DNA of 64,000 nt from Eutypa lata (lineage: Eukaryota; Ascomycota; Sordariomycetes; Xylariales; Diatrypaceae): positions 4,211,001-4,275,000 of the forward strand of contig JAKULF010000006.1 of NCBI GenBank assembly GCA_022661535.1, given 5' to 3'. The translations under genes and the position numbers were made by a program. Position 1 is the first letter of the stretch. Every line of letters begins with the position of its first letter. The notes beneath the pieces were generated by a model. The model saw only the letters and a program-made list of their open reading frames with translations. It ran no database searches and was not told the DNA's origin. Shown piece by piece: positions 19,757 through 30,391 of this stretch.

Positions 19757-22697
19757 TCACCACTGCAGCGGCTTCGCAGCGGCATCATCAACGCCGCCTC
19801 CGTGCGCATTCTTCTTCGTCGCCCGCTGCGTGACCACCCTCCCCGTAGAGCAGAGCTGGTCGAACAGCTGCTTGCCGAACTTTACGAACGCGGGCGTGAT
19901 GCCGCCGACCTCCACGAGCTCCTTCTCCATGCTGCTCAGCTGGAACGGGAAGCTCTGCCCGCCATCGCCGACCTGGACGGCGTTGTTCAAGGAGTCGACG
20001 TGGATCTCCGCGCCGTGCTGCGCCGCCTCGAAGAAGGCGTCGTCGTCTATCGTGATGCCCAGAAGACCCAGGCTCGGCTGGTTTCGGCTGTATATGAAGG
20101 CGAAGGATCGCGCGATTACGCATTTCACGCCGCAGCCTAGAGGGGAAGTGTCTATATATTAGTACGATGCTGTCCGCTATCTTATTTAGTAAGGTGATTG
20201 GTTGGTTGGACTCACCCAGAAGTGCAGATACAGCTTGCTCCCTTGATGAACCACATCCAAATGCCTTCCCAGCTACGACGACATTAAACCCTTCTTTGAC
20301 GCCCTTCCGAAAGTCTGGATGCGTGAACTCTAAGCAGTGGGTCCCGAGGTCCTCATTTGTCTTCGCGGTGAGGAGAGATTGAGCCGGTGCGAGCTATGAA
20401 TTCCACGTTAGACAGTCCTTCACCACTTTTTTTTTTTTTTTTGAAGAGGATAAGATAAGGAATTGGTTTTTAATTACCGCATCAGTGTCAATGAAGTCTT
20501 CCAACCGGTAGACTTTCCCATGTATATCCTCCTTCGACTGGGAACTGCCGGTCTCGCGAGCCACGTTGTCCTCAGATGCGCTTAGTTGCTCGACTGCGAG
20601 TTCCTCCTGCTCCCTCGGGGGACCCGATGGCTCGGGAATCTCCTCTGTGGCCGTCGCGACTGGAGGTTCCACATACTTTGGTGACGGGCCTGGGACCGAC
20701 CGTAAAGAGCCTCGTCCCTTCATCTGCTCCCATCGACTGGGTTCGATCTGATCCACAAATGGTTGCGGGTTGGTGATCTTCATCTCGAACGATGAGGCTG
20801 CGACAGTCGCAGCAGAAGCTAGGTTGCCGAAGGACCCTATCATAGAATTAGACATCTTTTATTCGTTTGAAAGGCTGGCGGTCATAGTTGATTAGTTAGT
20901 TACCTTTCCCCATTCGGTTTGGGTAGTTCCTGTTCTGAGAGGACAGCCACACCTCCCCTTCGCCCGCTCTATCGGCGGACATGCCAACACAGTAACTGCA
21001 GCTGGGAACACCGATTTCGAAACCGGCTTGTTCATATACATCCGCTAAACCTGTCCGTCGGAGCATGTCGACAATGGGTAGCGATCCCGGAACGACCTTT
21101 CTTTTGCCCTTTGGACATGGCCTCAGACCGTTCTTCAGCCCTTGCTCGAGCACCAGAGCGCCAAGGATGATGTCCTCTTCCGCTGTGGTGCAAGCTCCGA
21201 TGAAGCAGCCGTCAAGGGCGAGGTCTTGCACCTCGCTGATCGGGACGACATCATCTGGGTTTGGATACTTGGCGACCGACGGCTCGCATTTAGATAGGTC
21301 GATGACGTGTGTTTCGGCATACACCGCATCGTCGTCTGGTCGGAAGTAGTATGATGAGTTCTTATGTTGAGGCGATTTGCGGGAATCGATGAAGGATTTT
21401 GTCACATGATCTGGCACGAAGATCCCCGTGATGCCACCAAATTCCTGCGCAAGTGTTAGCTTCAAAGCGGGCTAAGGTAATAGGATGCAGGGACATACAG
21501 TAGTCATGTTCGCTATAGCGAATCTCGCATCAGGGGACAAGTAACTCAACCCTGGGCCGGTATATTCAACGACCCTATCAGCAGCCACTGTGTTCCTCTT
21601 CAGCTGCTGTAGTGTGTAGAGAATGACGTCCTTTCCACCAATACCGCGTCCAGGTTGTCCCACAAAACGTATATTCACAACTTCGGGTACCTTGAACCAC
21701 GTCTCGCCAGTAACGAGACCCATTGTGACATCTGCCGCTCCTAGGCCCGTCGAAAGACAGCCGTTGGCCCCAGCAGAACAGGTATGAGAGTCCGATCCAA
21801 TAATGAACGCGCCCGGCTGTGCGCGCTCCCGGAAGAACTCCGTGTGCATAATAGTGTACTGCATCCAATTAGCACCTGCTCCCATGGTCTAAAGGGGTTT
21901 AAAATCCCATACGTTCATCCCCTGAAATTCCGTCATCTTGAAGACCTTCTTCGCCCGATTCGAGGCTTGGATCAACCTCGACGGGATAGGCTGGTCATTG
22001 ACCCGGGGATCCACGACGTGATCACCAGCAAGCCAGAACCGGTCGTTCCGGAAGATCCCCGGCTGCCCGATCCGGTCGTAGATAGTCTCCATGCTACTCC
22101 ACGATGCCTCCGAGGCCATGATCCAGTCTATCGCGACGCGGATTGTCGTGCCGGTCCTGACGAAGCCGTGTCCCTCCACGTCGTGTAATGCGAAGATTTT
22201 CTCCGTGAGTGTCATGGGTGGTCGTCCAGAAGGTCTGAAATCCATCGTCTTCGGCGTTTCCTTATGTGCTCTGTCGGCTGAGTTCAATGACTCGATCCCT
22301 GGTGCCCCTTAATCAGTTACCTGCCTATGCAGTTAGAGAGATTCGAACAGACTCACAAGCGGACACAAGAAATAAGACTTCGGATATATCCTTGTCGCTT
22401 ATTTCAGAGTCAATATTCAGGCCCAATCCGCCATGGTTGGGTGATTCTTGGGCGATGGTCAAGACATGCCGCAGGACATCGCCTTCACGCTTATGCCCAA
22501 GCTCGTGAAGCTTTGTCGCAAGATCTTGGACTGTGACTAGTGGATGGACAGAATCTATAAATATTTAGCCAGTGTCAAGGTGAGTAAAAAGATCCGCGCT
22601 GTGTATTACCTGACAGATTGACATCGGGGTCTAGTTGAAGGCTCCTTGATTTGAACAGAAGTTTGGTCAACTCAGTCGCCACACTTTCCGACGCCAT
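19757..22697 (-). CDS. Aconitase-superfamily dehydratase, large and small domains fused, 829 aa (isopropylmalate isomerase/homoaconitase-like)
   Basis: A [4Fe-4S] hydro-lyase that should isomerise a hydroxy-di/tricarboxylate by dehydration and rehydration. Eight exons (22697-22610, 22554-22357, 22298-21913, 21858-21499, 21444-20904, 20836-20478, 20393-20216, 20136-19757) join in phase to 829 residues. The large domain has [13 protein letters not shown], and the cluster cysteines are in GACTT (C429) and CSYC (C493, C496). A swivel-type small domain contains [16 protein letters not shown] and [12 protein letters not shown]. The GACTTAEED wording differs from housekeeping Leu1 (GSCTN), so a specialised paralogue is more likely than the leucine enzyme. 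A linker rich in E/P/S (~residues 570-640) joins the two domains. It shares a 454-bp divergent promoter with the lyase at 23152. Substrate unknown. Confidence 0.88.
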
Positions 22698-23151
22698 TTG
22701 GTTATCTGAGGAACTTATCCTGAATTATGGCAATAGTAAGAGACTTATATCAACTGATACTTTTTGAACTTGTGAAGTTTAGCTCTTTCACATTGGTTTA
22801 GTGTTCGGTATTCGCTGTACTTATATAGAGATGGTCGATATGCCTACCGGCCGAGCTTCGTAGCACATCGGCATACATCCAATTATATTCTTGCCATTTG
22901 AAATGATCATCTAGAACAATATGTCATTGTGGAGGGCATTGATGAGCTTCAAATGCCGTATTATGGTTGTCATGCAAGGGAACCATGGCAAAGGCCGGCG
23001 AACATCGGCGAACATCGGCAAGCCCATGATAGGTCATAGCCATGTCAGTGCTCAATGAATGCAACATATATTTTGACGAGTCGCCTGCAAGATGAAGCTC
23101 AGAATAATGAACCAAAACATTTTAAACTGCATGTCTAAGAGATAAAATACA
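22698..23151. promoter_or_regulatory. Divergent promoter between dehydratase and lyase genes
   Basis: The 454-bp gap separates the two start codons, so both promoters share it. It contains three copies of ACATCGGC (22865-22872, 23003-23010, 23013-23020). CGG triplets at 22996, 23006 and 23016 are exactly 10 bp apart. Zn2Cys6 proteins are known to bind CGG triplets, and such a protein is encoded nearby at 17120-19241. That it binds here is inference. Confidence 0.5.
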
Positions 23152-24194
23152 ATGTCGACCAGTATTCAACCAAACTCTAGCAAGGGGCCCGCCCCGACGG
23201 CAGTCACGAAACTACGCAATGCTCTTGCAAATCCAGACGAGATCATTGTTGCCCCAGGCGTCTACGATGGTTTCACAACACGTATTGCTCTGAGTGCCGG
23301 ATTCGAATTCTTATACATGGTGCGTGATGGTCGTATCAAGCACTTATATAATGTTGAACTGACTTCCAGAAACCAGACAGGGGCAGGGACAACTATGTCT
23401 CGTCTTGGCATGCCGGATCTAGGTGTTGCTACGTTCAATGATATGAGAGACTCAGCGTTTATGATAGCATCTATCAATCCATCAGTGCCGCTTATTGCTG
23501 ACGCGGATACTGGCTACGGAGGTACGTAAAAGAGGCACTGCATGTTCGCACAATAGTATTAACTCAAAACTCAGGGCCGTTGATGGTCGGCCGAACAGTC
23601 TCCCAGTACATGCGAGCAGGTGTAGCCGCACTCCATCTCGAGGACCAAGTGCAAACAAAGCGATGCGGCCACCTCCTCGGAAAGCAAGTAGTACCAGAAG
23701 ACGAATTCATCTCACGCATCAGAGCCGCGGTGCTAGCGCGCGAGAGAGAAGCAGGAGACATCGTCATCATAGCACGGACCGACGCCCTGCAGTGTCTAGG
23801 ATACGAGGAAGGGCGGGACCGGCTCAGGAAAGCCATCGCCGTCGGCGCGGACGTGGCGTTCCTCGAGGGGATCGCGTCCGCGGAGCAGGGCCGGCAGATA
23901 TGCCAGGATCTAGCGCCGACCCCCGTCTTGTTCAACTGCGTCATCGGGGGCGTGTCGCCGGAGCTGTCCGTCGAAGAGGCTAAGATCCTGGGATTCAAGA
24001 TGATCATCTTCCCGGGTCTCGCGCTGTATGCTGTCTGCGAGGCGGTTTCCAATGCGTCGGCTGTCCTTAGAGATACTGGGAAAGCACCGCTAGGAAAGCT
24101 GCCGCCGAAGGCAGTGTTTGAAATATGTGGGTTGAAAGAGTGTATGGAGTTCGACTTGGCGGCAGGAGGAAAGCTATACTCAAGTGGTGTATGA
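23152..24194 (+). CDS. Isocitrate lyase/PEP mutase-superfamily enzyme (methylisocitrate-lyase/oxaloacetase-like), 310 aa
   Basis: A TIM-barrel enzyme of the family that cleaves or forms C-C bonds next to carboxylates (methylisocitrate lyase, oxaloacetate hydrolase, dimethylmalate lyase). Exons are 23152-23319, 23377-23521 and 23575-24194, joined in phases 0 and 1 to 310 residues. Visible motifs are APGVYDGF, LYMTGAG, the metal-binding ADADTGYGG, HLEDQ and the catalytic loop KRCGH (C135), followed by IIARTDAL and FNCVIGG. Length fits the short (about 300 aa) subfamily rather than glyoxylate-cycle isocitrate lyase (about 550 aa). It is divergent from the aconitase-like gene. Dehydratase and lyase together would suit a methylcitrate-like or alkylcitrate-type pathway, but no citrate-synthase-like gene is in the window. 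Confidence 0.9.
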
Positions 24195-24472
24195 TTCAAT
24201 AAAATGCCCTCGTTTGACATGAGAAGTATATAATTAAAGTAAGTTTTCAAATTCAAAATTATACTTCTATTTTTCGGTGTCTAGAATATAATAAACATAA
24301 TAAAATAGTGAGAAGTCATATTATAACTACAAGAATGGTGTATAACGCAGTTACCACTTTAAAAAAAATTAAGTAACAGATGAGAAAAATTAAGACAGCT
24401 TAATAATAATAAACTATCCAGCCCATTGCTGAACAAGCCGCGTAATAGACTGCAGCTCTACAGCAAAACCAT
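24195..24472. other. AT-rich intergenic DNA
   Basis: Very AT-rich spacer downstream of the lyase, dense in TpA steps, leading into the kinase relic. No gene seen. Confidence 0.5.
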
Positions 24473-24830
24473 TTATGTTTTGCTTCTGGGATGTTCTGTG
24501 CTTTTTCTGCCGGTTTTCACTCTTTCACTAATCAACTCCAGCAGCTGAAGGACGCGGAATGCTGCCCGCTCAAAATCTACAATTATCAGATTGCCACTGC
24601 GCACGTCATACAGTACATTGCGCAGCTCCGCATCACGATGAATAACCTGCAACGTATGTAGCGCCTCAAAAGCCTTAACTTTCGTGTTATACCTAAGGGT
24701 GAAAAGCGTGACACCTTAATCAAACGTCGTTCCAAACACAGCGAGATATTAGACATGTTTTGAAGATACCTTATTAACAGTAAATCACGGTAATTAGGCA
24801 TAAGAGGCGCCTACGTACCAGCCTATAATA
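24473..24830 (-). pseudogene. Relic of a fungal kinase-like (HRD/DFE) protein
   Basis: The minus strand reads VKAFEALHTLQVIHRDAELR, then NVLYD, and LIIVDFERA, ending about 30 codons later. This is the catalytic-loop and DFG-equivalent part (H-R-D, N, D-F-E) of a repeated fungal kinase-like family. Upstream in the same frame, YLAVFGTTFD is cut by TAA where a polar residue such as Gln is expected, and other stops lie further upstream. No ATP-binding lobe survives. AT-richness and TAA/TAG stops at likely CAA/CAG positions fit RIP decay. Non-functional. Confidence 0.65.
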
Positions 24831-25241
24831 ATTCCCTTCGAAGATTAGCAATGTGCGTCTCTACTACGTCTGAAAACGAAATTGTAATATTGTGCACAAA
24901 AAATTACTTAACATAACAATGTCTAAAAATGGCTTCAAAAACAACGGTGATCCCCATGCTTAAGACAGCAGTGCATCTGCGAATGTACAGATAAGGTGAT
25001 TAAGTATATAAGATTGACAAAATAAGGTGGTTAGAAAGTGAAACTGATAACTGAGTGCCCTACCTATAGACATATCCAGAATATATGAATACCTTAAACC
25101 AAATACCACTGCAACTCTTCTCGAAAATCACCATGATTCCATTATGATATCAACCAATTGCAACCCTGGTCGTAACAGTATCCCGCAATTCTCCTTCTCA
25201 CTCCAAAGATATACCTATCCGAATACAATTCCATTTTGGGA
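24831..25241. other. AT-rich intergenic DNA
   Basis: Spacer between the kinase relic and the end of the NB-ARC/TPR gene. No gene or repeat recognised. Confidence 0.5.
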
Positions 25242-28069
25242 TTATAGCAAACTATCATAGATGACCAGCCCGAACGCATCAGCTTCACAAAAGTCTGCCA
25301 GAGTGCGTGTTCTTGAAGGCATCAAGTTATTGTATATCTTGAGGGAGTTGCTCCGGTAAGTGAATGCATCACCCATTTCCGAATTCTTCTGGCAACATTC
25401 GGCATAGAGAAATGCCGCTCGTGCAATCCAGCGTTGGTATTGTGGATAATCGAGCGACTTCTCAAGGACTTCTTTGAGCAATCGACTTGATTATGTCAGT
25501 TTATAAGATCTTGAAATTGAAATGGACTTTGGCTTACGCTGCCTTCGTATAGTTCTGGGTGTGCGCGAAGTGCCGGGCGACTTGAAACTTGCATGCCAGT
25601 GTGTTATGGTTGGTTGCCCCGACGGTATATTGAGCCCTGAAGTAGGCTTCTTCGTGATGCGTAAAACTTGATTGGAAATCCCCGAGGGCCCATTTTACAT
25701 TTCCAAGAAGATAGTAGAGGGCAGCGGTGCTGAAATATTAGCAATTTGACAAAGATTCAATGAATCGGAGGACCTGGAACATACCGTATCGAGTTATCGT
25801 TAGGCCCTAAAATCTCTTGACGATCTATCCGTGCCTCTTCTAGAATCTGGCCTGCTTTGGCGTACTCTCCTTCATAGTAACGAATGAGGGCTTCTTGAAG
25901 TGAAGGCGAATACAACTTGTCCTTTGTGAAGCCTGGAAGTCGTTGGCGGATTTCCCTTGACATTTTCAGCATTGGAATTGCCATTTCCCACTCGCGGTTG
26001 AGTCCATATCCCATAGCCATATCATTATACGCGACAGCAAGGATCGATGAATCGGCACCGAGCTTCTGGCGACGTCTATCTTCAATTTCCAGCCCCAGGC
26101 GTGCATAGTATAAACAGGTTTGAGGGTCTAGAGATCGCATAGAGAGACCAATCCTTGCTCTATACAGTTTGCCGAGGTCTTCTTCAATAATCGAAGGATC
26201 GAATCGTCCATATATTGATTCCGAGTAGTCTATAAGACTAATGACATCATGGTACTCACCACGTTCCAATCGAAACCTTGATAAGCATGTAAGCCGTATG
26301 AAGATAAAGAATAACTTGCGGCGTAAGACTTACTGGGCTAGCTCCAGTAGTAGCTCGGCCAATTCTCTACTGGTAGATGTCGGCTGCTCCCCAGCCATCC
26401 CTTCGTGGATATCTTTCAGATATAGAACATGTGGGAGAATGTCTTCGCATTTCTCCCATCGATCGATCTTCCCGTAGGCTCCAGTGACGTAGTTCCTGTT
26501 CAAAAAAGGCCACTCTTGACTCACCCTTTCCACTGCATTCTCAAAGGCTTTGTCTAATATGCCTTGGGTTTCCAGCATAGATCTTACCACGGCTTGGACA
26601 AGTCGATGGACTCGGACCTTTCCATCGTCAGGATCTATCTCGATAATAGACCTATCCGCCAAGGACGCATTCAATTGGTGTAAGTCTGCCTTTTTCATGG
26701 GGAAGTTGGCGATGCCATGTCCTGGCTCCAAGAGACTTTCCGGAATACCTTCAGAGTCTAACATCGCCACGAGGCTAAGAATAGCGAACGCCGCGGGCTG
26801 CAAGTCCTTGAAGGCCCAAACTGACGCAATGCTGTGCTCGTATCCTTTCCGGTTTAATCGCTTGTCGAAAAGGTCGTACAAGTCACTCTCCTTGTCGTAT
26901 GTTTCGACAAATCGAAAGATAGATAGTTTCTGGCTCACCATAATGTGACCTATTTGGCTTATGGCCAATGGGAGCCCATCCAGACGCTCGGCTAACTTCT
27001 TCGCTGGGCCTTCATTTTTTGTGTTAGGCTCCTCTCGGGTGATCGTCCTGAGCAACTCAGCACCCTCGTCTGGTGTGAATCCCTTCAACTCAATGCTCTC
27101 TACTCCGCTACGCCACGAATATCCAAACAATGGATTCCTCGTTGTGACCAAAATACATCCAGTCCCAGTCCCTGGAACGATTTGGTCAATATCATCGATG
27201 TTCTCCGCATTGTCCAATATAAGACACCACGTCACCCGCTGAAATTCACCATTAGTATCAGGGATAGATTTGATCGGATCCGCAAGCCACGTTCGGAATG
27301 CCGCGCGACAAGTCTCTAGAGACGGCTTATTGTCCGGGTCTAGAAGCTTGAGCTGCCGCATAGAAATCTTGCCGCATTGGTCTAACAGCCGGCTGGAAGA
27401 GTCCGCGGTGAGGAAGAAGGTGGCCTCAAACTTGTGCTTGTAGTCTTGCAGAAACCTGAGAGCCAATTCAGTCTTTCCCGCGCCTCCGAGCCCGGTAACG
27501 ACCAGTATCTGCAAACCATCCTCGTGGCCTGCAGTGCTGTCTGCAGCGATCGGTCGAAGACTCTTGACAACGAGGGACATTTGCGTGCGGGGTTGATAAT
27601 AGTTCAGCTGAGAGATACGACTCTTGGGGTAATGCACCGGCAATTTTACTATCTTGGTGTTGACCATGTACTGATCATCTTTGGGTATCATAACGAAATC
27701 TGAACCCGAAGAGTCTGTGCCACTCCCATAATCGCCCTCGCTAGGTGAAGAAGGCATGTTGAGCTGCGCAAAAGCCTCTGACTTTCTCTACTTGGACTGG
27801 CTAGGGGTCGGCGTTACCTCAAGTGCAGGGATTCTAGGTGTCAAATATCCTTTGCCTGCTCGTATTATCTTGAGCTTAACTCATGAAGTAATGTGGAGAC
27901 ACTTACCATTTGCTGCCTTGATCCAACTTTGTATGGCAGTCGTAATTGCTTTGAAGCTAGAATCGTTCGTGTCTTCAAATTTGGTCATATCACGATGCTT
28001 CTTGTGGATCGGAATGGAAAGATGACTGAAAGGTAGAATTGCTGGCTCCTTTGTGACAATCTGTGACAT
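25242..28069 (-). CDS. NB-ARC/TPR protein (fungal NLR/STAND type), effector domain not seen
   Basis: An NLR-like signal-transduction ATPase, a class tied to fungal non-self recognition and programmed cell death. The model starts at 28069; exon 1 (28069-27907) holds KEPAILPF and IPIHKKHRDMTKFED, the linker that in relatives follows an N-terminal effector domain. A short exon of about 38 bp near 27863-27826 (ending RIPALE) joins the NB-ARC exon (~27775-26334). NB-ARC motifs are VTGLGGAGKTELAL (P-loop), WCLILDNAEN (Walker B), CILVTTRNP and GLPLA. The C-terminal exons (~26283-25790, ~25740-25540 and ~25481-25242) encode TPR-like repeats in about 350 residues (AYNDMAMGYG, ARAAFLYAECCQ). No effector domain can be found in the 370 bp upstream, so the protein looks N-terminally truncated, or the effector is too diverged to see. 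Exon limits in the TPR part are approximate. Confidence 0.82.
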
Positions 28070-28447
28070 CGGAGGACGGGTTGAACTTTCACTGCAATGC
28101 ACGCTGCATATTATGTGTTATACGGGGAATGGAGCCAAATGTTGTTGGCTGTAGGATAGCTGCAATGGAATGTTAAAATATTACGGTAACATTTGAAGGT
28201 TATGCAACGATTAACGGAACGCACAAATGCTTAATAAAAGTTAATAATAATTAAAACGATAAAAGAATTGTAAGTTCAATAGCTGTGTTACTGTATTAAT
28301 GCACCTGCCACGGCCTAAAAGGGGAGACATATCACGTAATCCTAAACACTAGGTTATAATGTTTCTGTAAGATAGCGCGCAACGCAAAACATGCATTAAA
28401 AACGTTCCCATATTAATCACCTAATAAACAGCCCAGAGTCTATTACA
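28070..28447. other. Divergent spacer, AT-rich
   Basis: The region upstream of both the NLR-type gene (-) and the DUF4267-like gene (+). On the minus strand it is stop-rich and shows no effector-like domain. Confidence 0.5.
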
Positions 28448-28942
28448 ATGTCAACCACCTCAACCAATCTCATGCCCCTAGCCCGGCTAGCAGCAACTCT
28501 CATAGGCGCCTTCGGGATCATCATGGGCAGGTTAGCCGTATCCTATCCCGAACGGCACGCCTCCATGTTCGGATTCCACACTCGATCCTCCGTCGTGCGA
28601 TCCGCCGAGTCCAACCCTTTCATCGCCATCTCGGGCGGGCGCAGTTCCGCCGCCGGGTTCGCGATCGTCTTGTGCGTCACCGTCGTAGGCTCCGACCGGG
28701 CGACCGGCGTGCTGCTGATGAGCGCCTTCCTCACGGGCTTTTGGGATGCTTTCGTTCTGTTCAGATACTCGAACCTCGGCGTTGGTGCCCAGGACGGGAA
28801 CGGGAACGGAAACGGAGATAGGGATGCGGCGCAGGTCGAGGCGGAGAAAGGTGCGGCGCGGAGTGCGGCGCTGGGACATCTCGCTACTACGGGTGTTATT
28901 GCAGCGCTGGGGAAGTGGATGGTTGACAATGCTGAACGCTGA
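28448..28942 (+). CDS. Small membrane protein, DUF4267-like, 164 aa
   Basis: A single-exon GC-rich gene. It starts MSTTSTNLMPLARLAATLIG and has about four hydrophobic segments: near residues 10-30 (AATLIGAFGIIMGRLAV), 65-85 (AGFAIVLCVTVVGS), 88-108 (GVLLMSAFLTGFWDAFVLF) and a weaker one near 145-158. A GGRSSAAGFAIV block after the first helix resembles the DUF4267 group of small fungal membrane proteins. A hydrophilic insert with Asn-Gly repeats (NGNGNGNGD) precedes the last segment. No enzyme motif. The family assignment is from memory of the pattern and is moderate. Confidence 0.75.
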   Translation: MSTTSTNLMPLARLAATLIGAFGIIMGRLAVSYPERHASMFGFHTRSSVVRSAESNPFIAISGGRSSAAGFAIVLCVTVVGSDRATGVLLMSAFLTGFWDAFVLFRYSNLGVGAQDGNGNGNGDRDAAQVEAEKGAARSAALGHLATTGVIAALGKWMVDNAER

Positions 28943-29725
28943 ATGGACTGCTGGAACATTGTGCTAGGAAATTCATGGGTGGCAAGGTTATGGTTTAAGG
29001 GTTGACCATATCTCCTATCTAATCATCCTGAGTTACATGTTGTATTATCTCTACTCTACTCTTTTCTCAGGATCCAACAAACCCGAGGGCACATTTTGAA
29101 ACATATTTTGTCAAGTAATTTCAGTCTATTGTGAATCGTTTGTTGTCTTGTTGATGAATAGAAGCTAGGAAAATGAATGACGTAAGTATGTAGGTATGTA
29201 TGTACCCGTAAGCGAGGTGGGTGACACTTGCCTGACATCTAAGTAGGCTTGGATATGGTGAACGCGTCTTGAAAACCAGAGCTGCATGTGAGACCTCACA
29301 TTTATATTTGATGGCATTAATATCGTAGTTTGTATAAGTACCTAAGTAGCTGATTTTACTGGGCTTAGACACACCCGTCCTACGCAAAAGCCTCTAGGAC
29401 TACTGGTTTACATATTTCAACATCAAGTTTATACCTAGGTAACTAACAGCCAGGTGATCCTTCGTACGGTTCCGAGTCATGTATGTTGACATCTCCGGAG
29501 CTATAGAGGAGTGCATAGAATTTCTAGGCTAATTCACATAAGCCAATATTCTATCCAGTACAAAGACGGCTTTTTCTGTAGATATCGTCTACTCGGTCCC
29601 GAGGAGTCAGGACCTAGTTCAATCTTCGGAAATCTCCAGTCCGTGGCGCCGAGTGGGCGGTAAGCCGAACGCCGAGCCTTGAATCCGATTTGTCATTCCC
29701 AACCTGGAAACTAGTAAGTAGTCAG

Positions 29726-29763
<38 letters not shown>

Positions 29764-29900
29764 ATACGGACGATGCCGCAAATCGGTATTTAACCATATA
29801 TAGTTGGACACATAAACCGCGTGGGCCCGCCCTCCCAGGCGTGGAGCCCATTGAGAAAACACCAGAAGTCCGAATATCCTTTCCCACTCCAGCAGACACG
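28943..29900. other. Intergenic region with CA repeat
   Basis: About 1 kb without a supported gene; a CA microsatellite lies at 29729-29761. The 3' UTR of the small membrane-protein gene and the promoter of the gene at 29901 must lie here. Confidence 0.55.
29729..29761. repeat. (CA)n microsatellite
   Basis: About 16 CA units, about 140 bp upstream of the start codon at 29901. Confidence 0.95.
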
Positions 29901-30391
29901 ATGGCACCGATCCCGATTCTCTTGTGCGGCAAGCTACCGAGTCATATCCAGGCAACAAGAGACATCATTAAGCCAGAATTTGACGGTAATAAACAATGAA
30001 TCCAATCCCACTTACAAAGGATCACACCTACTAACACTCGATAATAGTAATCAAAGTGTGTTCAGATCCAGACGCCGCACGCGCGGCCGTCACGGCGCTC
30101 ATGTCCCCTTCCGCCGAGAAGCACACCCTGGAGGGCGTCGAGTATCCCAAGCCTCACCTCATCGTCATGGGTGCCGGATACTCGCACGACGACTTCTCGT
30201 CTATCCGTGAGACGGTCGCGGGTGCTGCTAGCGTGCCGTGGGTGCGGCCCTCCACGGCAAAGCCGGGTGCTCAGAGGCCGTCACATCCACCGCCTGCTGA
30301 GGAGATCGCCGGAAGGCTGCGCAAGACTCTCGACGAGCATCTTGAAGAGATACAGGCTGGGAAGGGTGCCGGGGAGGTTTGGTGGATGTAA
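29901..30391 (+). CDS. Small conserved-looking fungal protein of unknown function, 142 aa
   Basis: Two exons (29901-29985 and 30048-30391) with a phase-1 junction inside the segment EFDVIKVCSDPD. The protein starts MAPIPILLCGKLPSHIQ and has alternating hydrophobic strands (PILLCG, VIKVCS, PHLIVMGAGYS), consistent with a small Rossmann-like alpha/beta fold. A proline-rich stretch (~95-110) precedes a C-terminal helix (EEIAGRLRKTLDEHLEEIQ), and the end is GEVWWM. No catalytic signature recognised. Clean splice signals (ctaac branch site, atag acceptor) and codon composition support a real gene. Function unknown. Confidence 0.75.

Noticed and set aside
22327..22345. GATTCGAAC word near a splice junction
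   Set aside because: Could suggest a tRNA B-box, but no cloverleaf can be drawn around it and it lies in an intron of the dehydratase gene.
24473..24830. Kinase relic as a working gene
   Set aside because: The ATP-binding lobe is not visible and in-frame stops precede the catalytic loop.
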